DNA from: Rhytidiadelphus loreus
Taxonomy: Eukaryota > Streptophyta > Bryopsida > Hypnales > Hylocomiaceae
Direction of reading: 5' to 3'
Assembly: GCA_947034895.1 (NCBI GenBank)
Contig: OX344762.1
Coordinates: 14,823,501 to 14,887,500 of the forward strand
DNA length: 64,000 bases
Shown here: in pieces, positions 13,050 to 24,162 of the stretch
Numbering within the stretch: the first letter of the stretch is position 1
How the letters are laid out: each line of letters begins with the position of its first letter
The notes under the pieces: generated by a model
What the model was told of the DNA's origin: nothing
The model's input: only the letters and a program-made list of their open reading frames with translations
The model's database searches: none
Made by a program: the position numbers and the translations under genes

Positions 13050-13950
13050 GTTGCAATTGTCCAAAAAAACTTTCAAAACTACTATTTCTAGTGCAAAAAG
13101 AAAAAAGAAAATTAATGGTATTTTTGAATATGTAATCGTAGGATCTTAAAGTAGAATAGTATGACAATGTGTGGAAAAAATTTCAAACACTTTCACCACA
13201 TAGATTGCAAGGTAAATGCGTTCAAAGTGAAGAAATCACATTTGTGACATATTGACAAACTACTTTGAATCTTCTTAACTTAAAAAAGTTTACATTATAG
13301 TCTTGAATTAAAAAAATTTCATCATTCAAAATTGATTTGAAAATATAAAAAATATAAAATTTAAAAATAATGTGGTTTCATTCTCTAAAAAATTATTAAG
13401 TAGAAGAAAGTACATTATAGAGAGAAAAAACTTTATCATTAATAGCTTTAAAATGGAATTAAAACACACTAATCCCAATGGTGAGATTGTTCTATGAATC
13501 AAAGTTAATTTTTTGAACTTATTTGTTTAATTGTTTTGAAAAAGTTTGAAACTTGAGTGGCCCAAAAGAATCCTATGCTTAATTTTTTTTAATATGATAC
13601 TATGATTGCTCACAAAAGAAGATGCTCTATAACTTTCACACCATCAATCCCCAAAAAATGAACCAAAGCTTTTGAAGTACAAAAAAATTCCAATCTATGA
13701 GAACAAAAAAACTTTAATTTTTAATTCAAATTTTCGTGAATTTCTTTTGTTCACCTAATTTATATTTAGGCTTATTGTGGTATAACTCTTGCTCTTTGGC
13801 ACCAATTAAAATACAAATTACAATCCCATAAAACTAACAAGTTTATCTATATCATGAAAAAGTATCAAAAGCTTCATAAAAAATTGACCTTATATGAAGT
13901 TGCCCAAAATCCATTTTCCAAGCTACAAAGACAATTGAGACTTTAGAGCT
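13050..13950 (+). repeat. Dispersed repeat family R1, copy 2
   Basis: Shares a series of landmarks with the copy at 41 kb: ATTTCTAKTGCAAARAGA, ATGTGTGGAARAAATTTCA, AGATTGCAAGRT, the CTATGAGAA motif and TTATTGTGGTATAACTC, all in the same order and strand. Non-coding and AT-rich. It abuts the G-rich array on its left. Confidence 0.65.
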
Positions 13951-14159
13951 TAACATCCTAACAATGTAATCTCTACAAGAGAAAAGGTTGTTTTAAGTAC
14001 AACCTAGTAGTATAGTCCTACAATCTTATGATCTTTAGGCAAATTTTTAGTAAATTTTTATTGAAAACAAATGTATTTCTAATAAATATTTACTATAATT
14101 TGCTAAAAGGTCATAAATTATAGAACTATATTGCTAAGACCATACCTAAAACATTCCTT

Positions 14160-15870
14160 TCTCTTCTAGTGATTATTCATGAGGTGGATTTTAAAATACA
14201 AAATAATGCACGAAGATTTGTATAAAAAACTTTCCCATTTGAATTCTTTTTTCCAAGTATTCTTGTACTCATGAATTATTTACCACCATCAATCCATCAT
14301 CCCTAACTTAAAAATTAGATGGAAGGGATTTAAAGAAAAATTTCCCTTTTTGATTGAATTTATGCATATTTCAACGAATTATCCTACTAAAGACCTATAA
14401 TTTATGAAGTGTATTTCAAAATACAAAATAATGCATGAAGATATTTACAATACCTTCCCCATTTATATTTTTTGATTCTCCAGGCATCTTTGTACTCATG
14501 AATTATTACCACCTTCATCTCTAACTTAAAAATATAGTAGGGAAGGGATTTAAATGAAAACTTCTCCTTTTGATTTAATTTATGCAAATCTCAAAGATTT
14601 ACCCTATGCGTCTATAATTTATCAAATGTATTTTTCTTGATTCTCTAAGCATCTTTGTACTCATGAATTATTTACCACCTTCATCTCTAACTTAAAAAAA
14701 TAGTAGGGAAGCGATTTAAATGAAAACTTCTCCTTTTGATTTAATTTCTGCAAATCTCAAAGATTTACCCTATGGGTCTATAATTTATCAAATGTATTTT
14801 TCTTGATTCTCTAAGCATCTTTGTACTCATGAATTATTTACCACCTTCATCTCTAACTTAAAAAAATAGTAGGGAAGGGATTTAAATGAAAACTTCTCCT
14901 TTTGATTTAATTTATGCAAATCTCAAAGATTTACCCTATGCGTCTATAATTTATCAAATGTATTTTTCTTGATTCTCTAAGCATCTTTGTACTCATGAAT
15001 TATTTACCACCTTCATCTCTAACTTAAAAAAATAGTAGGGAAGCGATTTAAATGAAAACTTCTCCTTTTGATTTAATTTCTGCAAATCTCAAAGATTTAC
15101 CCTATGGGTCTATAATTTATCAAATGTATTTTTCTTGATTCTCTAAGCATCTTTGTACTCATGAATTATTTACCACCTTCATCTCTAACTTAAAAAAATA
15201 GTAGGGAAGGGATTTAAATGAAAACTTCTCCTTTTGATTTAATTTATGCAAATCTCAAAGATTTACCCTATGGGTCTATAATTTATCAAATGTATTTTTC
15301 TTGATTCTTTAAACATCTTTGTACTCATGAATTATTTACCACCTTCATCTCTAACTTAAAAAAATAGTAGGGAAGGGATTTAAATGAAAACTTCTCCTTT
15401 TGATTTAATTTCTGCAAATCTCAAAGATTTACCCTATGGGTCTATAATTTATCAAATGTATTTTTCTTGATTCTCTAAGCATCTTTGTACTCATGAATTA
15501 TTTACCACCTTCATCTCTAACTTAAAAAATTAGTGAGGAAGGGATTTAAATGAAAACTTCTCCTTTGATTTAATTTCTGCAAATCTCAAAGATTTACCCT
15601 ATGGGTCTATAATTTATCCAGTGTATTTCAAAATACAAAATAATGCATGAAGATATTTGCAATACCTTTCCCATTTAATTTTCTTGATTCACGAAGCATC
15701 TTTGTACTTATGAATTACTTACTATCTTCACTTCTAATCTAAAACTAGAGGAAAGAGATTTAAATAAAAACTTTCCCTATGGATTTAAGCAAATCTCAAA
15801 TAGTCATTCTACAAGTGTATAATTTATCAAATGAATTTCAAAATACAAAAAAATAGGTGGATAGATATGT
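14160..15870 (+). repeat. 166-bp tandem array with a two-unit higher-order pattern
   Basis: TCTATAATTTATC recurs at 14,611, 14,777, 14,943, 15,109, 15,275, 15,441 and 15,605, a period of 166 bp (164 in the last). Units alternate in small variants (TATGCG versus TATGGG, GGAAGCG versus GGAAGGG) over 14.6-15.27 kb, suggesting one 332-bp duplication on top of the basic repeat. More diverged units flank the core (14,160-14,450 and 15,620-15,870). No coding potential. Satellite-like. Confidence 0.85.
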
Positions 15871-16304
15871 ATGATCTTTCTTATTTTATTTTAATTCATA
15901 TCATGTAATCACAATCGAATAAATGATAATGAACCATTGATATATATTTAAAAAAATTGCATGTTTGCAAAAATTGAGTGTTCAATGGAAGATGACATCT
16001 TGTAATAAAATTAATATACTAGAGCGAATTCATAGATCAAACAAAATATTGTCAAATTCAAGTTGTACTATAAAGAATCCAAAGCAACTAGATTTTTAGA
16101 AGAGATTTCATTTCTAATAAATGAGATTAGGTGTTTAAGCTACAAAATCTGATCTCATCAACGTCCATTTATTTAGCTCACCTAACAAAGAAGGTCCACT
16201 AATACACCTAGCAAACTAAAACAAAAGTAATTGACTCTAATGAAGCTTTCAATTTCTACCTTCAACACCCACAAAAAGCAATCGAACGCGTTCTTCAAGT
16301 GACT
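15871..16304. other. AT-rich spacer
   Basis: Nothing recognisable lies between the 166-bp array and the 147-bp array. Its right end contains the 3' end of an open frame that is only a by-product of the neighbouring repeat. Confidence 0.5.
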
Positions 16305-17110
16305 TTGAGTCTTCGGCGACTTCTCTTGGAGGAGAACGCGGGTCAAGGCGACCTCGGGTGGGGGGCGACTGCGGGTGGAGATGGGAAGAATTGGCCTCCC
16401 AAAGGCCCCAAATTGGCCAATTTGGGCCTTTGGGAGGCTTCTAGGGGCGACTTCGGGTGGGGGCGACCTCTTTAGGAGGAGAACGCGGGTGAGGGCGACC
16501 TCGGGTAGGGCGACCTCGGGTAGGGGGCGACTTTGGGTGGAGATGGAAAGAAATGGCCTCCCAAAGGCCCCAAATTGGCCAATTTGGGCCTTTGGGAGGC
16601 TTCTAGGGGCGACTTCGGGTGGGGGCGACCTCTTTGGGAGGAGAACGCGGGTGAGGGCGACCTCGGGTAGGGGGCGACTTCGGGTGGAGATGGGAAGAAA
16701 TGGCCTCCCAAAGGCCCCAAATTGGCCAATTTGGGCCTTTGGGAGGCTTCTAGGGGCAACTTCGGGTGGGGGCGACCTCTTTGGGAGGAGAACGCGGGGT
16801 AGGGCGACCTCGGGTAGGGGGCGACTTTGGGTGGAGATGGAAAGAAATGGCCTTCCAAAGGCCCCAAATTGGCCAATTTGGGCCTTTGGGAGGCTTCTAG
16901 GGGCGACTTCGGGTGGAGGCGACCTCTTTGGGAGGAGAACGCGGGTGAGGGCGACCTTAGGTAGGGGGTGACTTCGGGTGGAGATGGGAAGAAATGGCCT
17001 CCCAAAGGCCCCAAATTGGCCAATTTGGGCCTTTGGGAGGCTGCTAGGGGCGACTTCGGGTGGGGGCGACCTCTTAATTGGAGAAGAATACGGGTGAAAG
17101 GGATCTCTTT
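16305..17110 (+). repeat. 147-bp tandem array, five units, with a large palindrome in each
   Basis: AATTGGCCAATT is centred in each unit, at 16,411, 16,573, 16,720, 16,867 and 17,014. The spacing is 147 bp, with the first interval 15 bp longer. Around it an imperfect palindrome of about 44 bp runs from GCCTCCCAAAGGCC to GGGCCTTTGGGAGGC. GGGCGACYTCGGGT units fill the rest. Because 147 is divisible by three, long open frames appear on both strands (for example 16,182-17,180 minus and 16,375-16,971 plus). I regard these as repeat artefacts, not genes. Confidence 0.85.
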
Positions 17111-18529
17111 TATTGTGCAACTGTGGATGGGGGTGGGAGCCATTGCTTTGAGGATGTCCTTTTCTTACAATTTCCTGCATAAATAAGAGATTTTAAACAT
17201 CTTTTTTCTTTTTGTTTTTGATTTTGAAAGTTTCTTAATAATATTTTTTTTCTTAAACCCTTGATATTTCATATCAATTTCAAAATATACATTTTTTAAA
17301 TTAGTAAAAATCATTTATTGTTTATTTCCCCTCGATTTCTTTCATTACATTGGATTTGTTAATACATATATGACCTAATTTTTAGGAACTCCATTGGGAA
17401 TGTTTATAGAATTTCTTCTTGATTCCTAGGGTCTTTATAAGGTGGGGTCTTTTTAAATTTTCCTTGGTTTTTTTAATTTTCCCTAATTTTAATGCAAAAA
17501 TCGTTGTTATGATTTGCAAGTTCTTTCTTGTAATTGTGCATTGCAAATAATCAATTTGGTTGTTCAATTGAAACGTTTGATGTCATTCAAGAATGAGTGA
17601 TTATCACTAAAAGGACATATTGGCTAACTATATGGATTACTGTTAAGTGCCTTGCTATTATTTTTTAGTCTCCTAAGATTCATTACAAATATTAACCTAT
17701 TAAGGAAAAGAAGTTGGAGGATATAAAGAATTGTTGGCAGGTGGCTCTAACATATGTATATGGGCTGCAACATTCAGAGAGGACCATAGAGATCATGCAA
17801 GAAAATCATAAATATACGATGAAATCCATCTTGTATTCTATTAGAAAAATTGTTCACTTAATGAATATGAATGATATGGAAAAATACGACAATGAAGTAT
17901 TTGAAAATACATTGATAGTGAGATACTTTGTAAGGAAGTTAGGTGACCTTATTGAGCCTAATGTAAAGAAGCAATTAATATGTGGATAGGTGGCAAACTT
18001 GCTCATTGATAAACCATGGTTGATGATGCCCCTTAAAGTTGTTTTCCACACTAATATTTTTGTAATAGGACATGATATTATCAGATTAGTATAAATAGAA
18101 ACGTAGGTCACATTGCATGCATTTAACTTTTGAAGAGCAATGTAAATATATTAACGACTTTTATACGATGTGACATTTAGAAAAATGAATTGAATATTCT
18201 AAATGCAAAGTGCAAAAGTTATTGTATAGAATTTCAAATTTCAATTCTCTTGTGCAAATATTTTGTAATTTTTGTCAAACAATTAATTATAGTTTATTTG
18301 CTTCTAAACTATTGTGTGAGAAATTTTACAAAAATGAAGTTGAATTTTAACCCATAGAAGACCAAGAGTTCTTAAGGAATTCTCATCTCGGTTCACATAA
18401 TGCTTAGAGTCTCAATTCTCATCATGATTTTTTTGAAACTTTCTTTGAAGATAGAAGAATATATCATCTTTGTAGGAATATAGCATTTTTTCAATTAGTG
18501 TTTGAAAGAAAAAGTTATGCCACCCTAAA
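17111..18529. other. AT-rich stretch with one weak open frame
   Basis: No gene assigned. An open frame at 17,714-17,989 (+) gives 91 residues beginning MEDIKNCWQVALTYVYG. Its composition is not absurd for protein, but there is no motif, no homologue in the window and no visible splice context. It may be a fossil fragment. Otherwise AT-rich sequence without repeats I can pair. Confidence 0.35.
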
Positions 18530-19700
18530 GCCAAAAATGGAGGTCAGTGGACACCTCAAATATTATATTTTTGTCTACATGTGAAGCTTTGATTCATTGT
18601 AATTGGACTAGTAATGCAAAAGTTATGGACAATCTTGTTTTTTGGACAAACTTAGCATTTTCTTGAAAACAAAACTTAGAGGGTTCATTTTTTAATGCAA
18701 TTTTCACAATTTTTCTAAAAATTTATTTGACAAGGTTAAATTTGCTCACTAGAACAATCTCATCATTGGAATAATTGCATTTCAATTCCATCTTAGAACT
18801 CTTGACAATTTAATTTTTTTTTCAATCTTGGACCTACTTCTACTTTAAAATTTTTTAACCCCTAAAGGACCAAGGCCTTTTTCTTGCCAAAAAACATTCA
18901 AAATTGCCATTTCTATTGCAAAGAGTAAAAAATTTGGAAATTGTTTCTTTTGCACATCTAATCGTCTAACTATAGGATCTATACATAATTAGTATAAAAA
19001 TGTGTGGAATAAATTTCAGAAATGAATCTTGCAAGTTATTTTTTGAAGAAGATTCTTAGATTGCTAGAAAAACAAGATTGTCTATAATTTTCACACCACT
19101 TATCCAAATGAAATGAATCAAAGCTTTCCGTTGAGAAAAAAATATAATATATGAGGAAAAAAAATTAAAATTTTTGAATGTTTTTTTGTTGCCTTTGTTT
19201 TGAACTTATTTGGACACAACTTTTGTTCCTAGGCACCACTTGAGAAAACATTATATTTCCACAAAGATAATTAGTTTTTCTATCTTTAAAAAAAGTTTCA
19301 AAAAATTATGACAAAAAATGAGACTGTAGGTACATGCCCAAAATCCAATTTGTCAACCAAAGGGAGGATGGTCCTTTAGGGATTAAAGAATGCAAATCAA
19401 GTGCTTTTATTAGTGAATATTTTTCCCTAGACTTTCAACTTATTTATTCAACATATGTGTCTTTTAATTCAAAGTATGTAGTGCAAAAATTTCCACAAAT
19501 GACAATCAAAGTCAACTGAAATTGCAGGTCACAGTTCAGAATTTTTTTTTTCCAACTTTGATTGTTAATATCTTCCAATCTATACGGTCAAACTTCATGA
19601 AATTTTTACCACGTGATCTTAGACAAGTGAAGTACAAGATCTTACGGTTAGATTCTAAAAAAAAAAAAAAAAATTTTGGATGAATGCAGCAAAAGTGGCA
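18530..19700 (-). repeat. Dispersed repeat family R1, copy 3 (interrupted)
   Basis: Same strand and landmark order as the copy at 4.1-5.06 kb: TTGTCTACATGTGAAGC, TCTTGGACCTACTTCTACTT, then, after an interruption at 18,856-19,388, TTCCCTAGACTTTCAACTTA and GGTCAAACTTCATGAAATTT. The two halves match the uninterrupted copy continuously, which defines the nested insertion. Confidence 0.65.
18856..19388 (+). mobile_element. ~530-bp insertion with short terminal inverted repeats
   Basis: Starts TTAACCCCTAAAGGACCAAG and ends GGTCCTTTAGGGATTAA, an inverted pair of about 18 bp. It splits R1 copy 3. Its interior resembles an R1 fragment in the opposite strand (ATTTCTATTGCAAAGAG, ATGTGTGGAATAAATTTC), so a member of the family seems to have inserted into another member. 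A similar terminus occurs at 40,225-40,457 and near 53,446. Confidence 0.55.
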
Positions 19701-19724
19701 GTTTTGAACTGTAGTACAGAATTT

Positions 19725-19795
19725 GCCCCTACCCGCAGTCGCCCCTACCCGCGGTCGCCCTCTACCCGTAGTCGCCCCCACCCGAAGTCGCCCTA
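19725..19795 (-). repeat. Inverted GGGCGAC array at the right end of the 7.2-kb element
   Basis: Four CCCCTACCCGYRGTCGCC-type units are the reverse complement of the array at 12,745-13,047. A CACGTCACA motif follows outward. This supports treating 12.7-19.85 kb as one element with inverted ends. Confidence 0.65.
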
Positions 19796-19864
19796 AATTT
19801 GTGACGTGGCTGCCACATGGCAGCCAAGTAAGCCTAGGTAAATGGGGGGTAAATTCTGAAAAAG

Positions 19865-20230
19865 TCAAAGGGTAAAGTTGACTCTATTAGACGGACAGGA
19901 CCCTCTACTAGACGTCTTCGACGTCGAGTTTGTCGAGTTGTCGAGTTGTCTGGGTAGACAACCCTGGACATCATGTGCAAAACACGGCTGCTGCGCCATC
20001 GACAGTAATGTTTTTGGAGAAGTGTCCACAGCACTGAGAGGGGTCTTCCCTTGCCTTCTCTTCTGCTCATGACTGTTGTCATTGCTCTCCGTGTCTTTCC
20101 TTTTCCTAGATGACTCCATCACTTTCTGGGAAGACAATGTATTAGTGCTTTGCCTAACAGATCGGCAGAATTGACGTGTTTGGTACGGTGAGTGCGGCGG
20201 CCCAGAAACGCCCTTGTTACTACGCGTCAT
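19865..20230 (-). pseudogene. Possible 5' coding part of the piggyBac-like gene
   Basis: An open frame of 121 codons from an ATG at 20,228-20,230, rich in Ser, Arg, Lys and Gln (MESSRKRKDTESND near the middle). It lies on the strand of the transposase relic and just outside the 7.2-kb insertion. Near its end it contains RQLDNST, which also occurs at the start of the 12,659 frame. It could be the N-terminal region of the same gene, cut off by the insertion, or a diverged duplicate. No catalytic motif. Confidence 0.35.
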
Positions 20231-20405
20231 GTTTTATAGAGGGCAGGTCACAGGAAGTTGATGTGGTGCACGACTATGTGAAATTACTGACTAGCGGTAG
20301 AGATGCAAAAACGGCAAACACACTGCGGAGAATTATCGTCAGGCCACAGAAGAACTCGAAGAGCGTGATTTACTCCTTTACTGAATCCAACTGGATGTCC
20401 CTCAG
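20176..20405 (+). CDS. Unidentified exon-like open frame
   Basis: Frame beginning MFGTVSAAAQKRPCYY and running to SFTESNWMSLR, where a good splice donor (CTCAG then GTATTC) follows at 20,406. Composition is protein-like, but I recognise no family. It partly overlaps the antisense 19,865-20,230 frame, so at most one is likely real over the overlap. It ends 60 bp before element A. A continuation might therefore lie beyond A at about 38.6 kb, where another open frame reaches 38,851. Could be a second gene of the piggyBac-like element or a broken host gene. Confidence 0.3.
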
Positions 20406-20466
20406 GTATTCTCTCTTTCCAGCCTAGAATCCGAGCACAATGATGTCTGAATAAGTACCGTAAACC

Positions 20467-20503
20467 CCTAGAAGGCCATATTCATTAAATTGAGACAATG
20501 TGG
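20467..20503 (+). repeat. Left terminal inverted repeat of element A
   Basis: Begins CCTAGAAGGCCATATTCA and continues through ATTGAGACAAT. The first 33 bp are identical to the inverted right end, and one mismatch follows in the next four. The outermost CCTAG/CTAGG may belong partly to the target site. Confidence 0.9.
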
Positions 20504-21270
20504 ATTCTCATTTTAATCATCTTCCTAAATTTAGTATGTAGAAGAGTCCATTAAATTGAGACAATTCAAAAAATTGAGACCATAAACTGCTTGAAGAATA
20601 AAGAATTTGTACAAGTATAAGAAATTGGAGGAAAAAATTAGTAGTGAAGGACGTTGAAAGGAGGGATTTTGGATGGGAAACTAGAACCATTTATAATAAG
20701 TGCTTAACTAAAATATCTAAGTAAATAGTTTGACATATAGTGAGGTAGAGATTTTTGAAATCATCCATGATAGAATACATTTGTACACCTAGCCTGATCA
20801 AAAACTACAATGTCAAAGTAAAGAATTTGACATATGCTTAGATAGAGAAGTTCATAATTACTTTGTATAGAAAACATTAGTACTCATCGTGTTCCAAAAC
20901 AAATGTCATAGACAATAGAATTCCAATGAAGAACTTACAAAATACACAATACCATACAAGAAATTAAAATAAAAATATATTATATTATACAACATCTATA
21001 ACATCAAATTCTAAAATAATATAAAAAAAGATCAAAACAATGAACTAAAAGAATAAAAAAACTAAATCTATTTCATCTTCTCCACATGTTTTTTTCTAAC
21101 AACTTTTTATTATATTTTTTTTTGCCCTAATCAAAGAAACTATCAACTTCTACAACTCTTTATAATTTATTTTTTTCCATATTTTTTTGGCATCCTCCCT
21201 AAAGTTAAGAAAATAACGTACAAACTCGCAAAACTCCTCATGATTTCCTATGCCTACAAACTATTCATCT
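20504..21270. other. Subterminal and 3' flank of transposase A
   Basis: AT-rich, no gene. A partial second copy of the TIR core (CCATTAAATTGAGACAATTC) lies at 20,548-20,567 in the same orientation as the left TIR. Subterminal copies like this are typical of transposase-binding regions. The remaining sequence probably includes the 3' untranslated end of the transposase gene. Confidence 0.6.
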
Positions 21271-24120
21271 TCACTCCGAAGATACATTATTGCTTTCACC
21301 AGATACATATGCATCCACCGATGTCTGGATGATAGCAATTTGTGTTTTGGGAATTCTAACTCTTGGATCAGAAGTGCCTTCTTTGAAACGTGGCTTCCAA
21401 GCAGTCTGTATGTAGTCTGTATGCGTCCAACTCGGAGAGATAGCCTTATCCTCGCACCAAGAATTCCCTTGTTTTGTGTCCCACCCAGCATATGTTTCTT
21501 CATTGGTGTGATGAAAAGACGTAGGTGTCCAATATTGAAGTTGAATCGAATTGACATGACCTGGATCTGGATTAGGATTTGTTAGAGCCCTAGCAAGCCA
21601 AAATGGACGGAGGTCACCGTCAACGGGGCGCACAACAACTAAGTAACCTGCATATACATCACGGCCAATACGAAATGAAGGAGGTGGACAATCACGCCTA
21701 CGACCAACAAAAGGTGCATCTTCTGCAAACTCCTCACGCATCGTACCATCATCTAGGTATTGGTCTTCCACCTCATCAGCAACACGAGAATTTGGCCAAA
21801 ATCCATGCTGCAATGTCTCATGTACCACAAGCGGAGCATTGAGAGCACTTCTTACACCTTCCCAATATTTCCGCACCGGCTCATTCTTCCTCCTAAACTC
21901 ACCAGATAAGTCTTGATTTCCCATTGCCCCCCACAATGCAATGTACCCATCTAAACCCTTGCAAATCTCATCAAAGCAACGCATTTGTTGCGGTGGCAAA
22001 GGTAGAGGACTACCCCTCGGTACTTTAGGGTGCCCATCTATTGTCTCCTTCCACAAGCGAATCCCCCCACCCTCTTTCGGCAACCAATCAACATCGGTAC
22101 AAAGGATCTTGTACTGCATCAATGGCCACCCATTGGAATCCTTATAAAACTTAAACTGTTGCGCTTGAGAATGACCTTGTAGAGAATCATCGCCTGTATG
22201 CAAGTACCCGTCCACAAATCGCTTAAAATCAGGAACCTCCTCAATGAGATGAGGAATTACGAGTTGTGTTTCACAATCCATGAAAGACTTCATCAACCTT
22301 GGAAGTGTGGGGTAGTCATTCGTCTTCAATTTAGTGCTCCAACGACCAAATAGAGCATCAATGTTCTCATGAGTGTGTCCAACAATGAGGAAATTGATGT
22401 ATATCTCTCGAAAAATAGCTCTATAGACAAGAAGAGAACAGAATGCAAAAACCCACCGATTCTTGTTGTCACCAGAAGCATTGTCAAGCTGAAGAGTCAA
22501 TGTTGGAGGAAGAGGTTGAGCTTCCACCAATACTTCAGGGGGGGACCCGAGAGAGTCCGTACAAATCTCTGAACCTATTAACAAAGCCTCTGTCAGTTCA
22601 GAACGCTCTCCTCCTATAAACAATTGACGAGATGAATGCTTCGGTTGGGACTCTAGATCTCGCAATAATTTTGCAATGGACCCAATAGTATGGTTGGAGT
22701 CTGTTGGGAAGATGTCCAAGCCATAGTGTGCATATCGCACATCTCCATGACCATGAGCAATCATGCCTGTAACAACGACAGGCATCTTCATGAAAGAATC
22801 ATTTCCCTTACTCTTGTGCGAGTAATGAGGGGAAGCAGTCTTTGAGTGATCCATCTTGTCATGGATTATAGTCAAAACCTTGTCAGGATACATCTCAGAC
22901 ATTGAACGGTTTCCATAGTACAAGTCTCTATGCGCCTTTTGCCCCGATAGGTGCACTCTCAATTTGTTAGACCACACGTCTTGCGCTCGTGAACGTGGAG
23001 TGCAAGCACTCTTGAGTTGCCTATATCTATCACAGGTTCCACAACGAGAAAAACTATCTCCTCTAGCCTTTGGAGCATACTCTGGAAAAGATTGACGACG
23101 TATGTTGCTCAATCCACTAGCCGAAATATGTTGCAATTGAAGTGAGGAATTGACATTGTTAATCTGTGGCAACTTGTCCTTCCAACGAAATGCAGACGGT
23201 AGGACCATGGAGGGGATTTTCTCTCCAAACTCAAGGGTCCTCGATTTGTGAGGCATCGTGTCCGCTTCATTCTCCACTAACAATCGAAGAGTTGTTGTTG
23301 CTTGCAAAGTGTGTGTCCGAGGTTTTTTCATTCCAAGGTTGCCATGATGCTCCGATTTCTGGTCATCTTTTGCCATCTTCTTGTATCTATAAAAGGTAGC
23401 CTTTGATACTCCATGGATGGCGCACCAAGCAACCAAACAAATTTCATGGTTTGCCAAGGTAATCATGTCCCTTCCATTAGAATCAGTGTGGGTTTGCTTG
23501 TGCACGTCAAGCAGATGTGACTTGCGCCAGAACACTCCACCATCAATATGAAGTAGAGACCAAACAGCTTGAATCTGACCACGGGGAAATGGTTGCAAGC
23601 AATTCTTCTGGCAACATTTCATACTAGAAACATCAGCAATTGCTTGCTCTGTGAGGAGGGCTTCTTTCTTCGGGAGATTGGTAGGCTCAATCCTCTCACG
23701 TGAGCTTTCATAGGAACGAACTCCAGTCCGAACACGCCGCCTCAAACCGTTTGAAGAGACTGCAGTATTGAAGAGATGCGTTTGTTCGTGGTCATATAAG
23801 CTGGCACCATTAAGGTAGACCCTGGAAATGTGCCAGGAGTGCATGGACCACATCCACTCCGACGGAACATCTGCCTCACACAAAGACTCTGCAATTTGAA
23901 TTGCAACCCGGTCATCACCGAGTGGCTGCCCGTCTATGTCAATGACGAGATCTGCATCAACATTGTGACAAATTCCTTTTGCCACCTCTACCCCCTCCTC
24001 ATTTCTGAGTGTGACGCATTTTGTATACCAAGAAGCTCGAGGAAATCCCTCGCAGGCTGCGACACCCGGCGGCAAAGTTGGCATTGGAATTGTAAACTCG
24101 TTGGCATTTGGAGTATCCAT
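21271..24120 (-). CDS. DUF7869-type transposase-like protein of element A
   Basis: An uninterrupted 949-codon frame, ATG at 24,118-24,120, stop TGA. In order: an N-terminal globular region; a CCQKNCLQPF cysteine patch (~residue 170); a helix-turn-helix-like segment VAWCAIHGVSKATFYRYK (~230); a CGTCDRY Cys pair (~360); then the conserved core with acidic motifs HDKMDH (~420), LQLDNASGDNKNR (~545) and GHTHENIDALFGRW (~585). From the pattern D...D...E/D I infer an RNase H-like DDE nuclease. The core resembles the plant/eukaryote DUF7869 family as I recall it. Element B encodes a clear homologue of nearly equal length. Transcribed toward the left TIR; palindromes lie in its upstream region. Likely mobilises element A. 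Function inferred, not shown. Confidence 0.85.
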   Translation of the reverse strand: MDTPNANEFTIPMPTLPPGVAACEGFPRASWYTKCVTLRNEEGVEVAKGICHNVDADLVIDIDGQPLGDDRVAIQIAESLCEADVPSEWMWSMHSWHISRVYLNGASLYDHEQTHLFNTAVSSNGLRRRVRTGVRSYESSRERIEPTNLPKKEALLTEQAIADVSSMKCCQKNCLQPFPRGQIQAVWSLLHIDGGVFWRKSHLLDVHKQTHTDSNGRDMITLANHEICLVAWCAIHGVSKATFYRYKKMAKDDQKSEHHGNLGMKKPRTHTLQATTTLRLLVENEADTMPHKSRTLEFGEKIPSMVLPSAFRWKDKLPQINNVNSSLQLQHISASGLSNIRRQSFPEYAPKARGDSFSRCGTCDRYRQLKSACTPRSRAQDVWSNKLRVHLSGQKAHRDLYYGNRSMSEMYPDKVLTIIHDKMDHSKTASPHYSHKSKGNDSFMKMPVVVTGMIAHGHGDVRYAHYGLDIFPTDSNHTIGSIAKLLRDLESQPKHSSRQLFIGGERSELTEALLIGSEICTDSLGSPPEVLVEAQPLPPTLTLQLDNASGDNKNRWVFAFCSLLVYRAIFREIYINFLIVGHTHENIDALFGRWSTKLKTNDYPTLPRLMKSFMDCETQLVIPHLIEEVPDFKRFVDGYLHTGDDSLQGHSQAQQFKFYKDSNGWPLMQYKILCTDVDWLPKEGGGIRLWKETIDGHPKVPRGSPLPLPPQQMRCFDEICKGLDGYIALWGAMGNQDLSGEFRRKNEPVRKYWEGVRSALNAPLVVHETLQHGFWPNSRVADEVEDQYLDDGTMREEFAEDAPFVGRRRDCPPPSFRIGRDVYAGYLVVVRPVDGDLRPFWLARALTNPNPDPGHVNSIQLQYWTPTSFHHTNEETYAGWDTKQGNSWCEDKAISPSWTHTDYIQTAWKPRFKEGTSDPRVRIPKTQIAIIQTSVDAYVSGESNNVSSE

Positions 24121-24162
24121 TCTGCGCGTGAAAGAAAACCAATTAATTCATACTATTGTGAG

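Larger units (their letters stand above)
12690..19850. mobile_element. 7.2-kb element bounded by inverted GGGCGAC arrays
   Basis: The left edge has ACCCCTAGGTAAAAC, then TACGTGGCTGTGACGTGGC, then a GGGCGACNNCGGGT array. The right edge, read inward on the other strand, has TTTACCCCCCATTTACCTAGG, then a TGGCAGCCACGTCAC motif, then the same GGGCGAC repeats. The ends therefore form a loose inverted pair and appear inserted in the piggyBac-like element. Inside are two R1 copies, a 166-bp tandem array and a 147-bp tandem array. No transposase was found. Similar GTCGAGTTGTCGAG sequence lies outside both edges in direct orientation (12,617-12,642 and 19,927-19,950), so the insertion history may be more complex than one event. 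Confidence 0.4.

Noticed and set aside
16182..17180. Long open frames on both strands (up to 332 codons)
   Set aside because: They translate the 147-bp tandem repeat, whose length is a multiple of three; 49-residue units repeat verbatim on both strands and no domain is visible.
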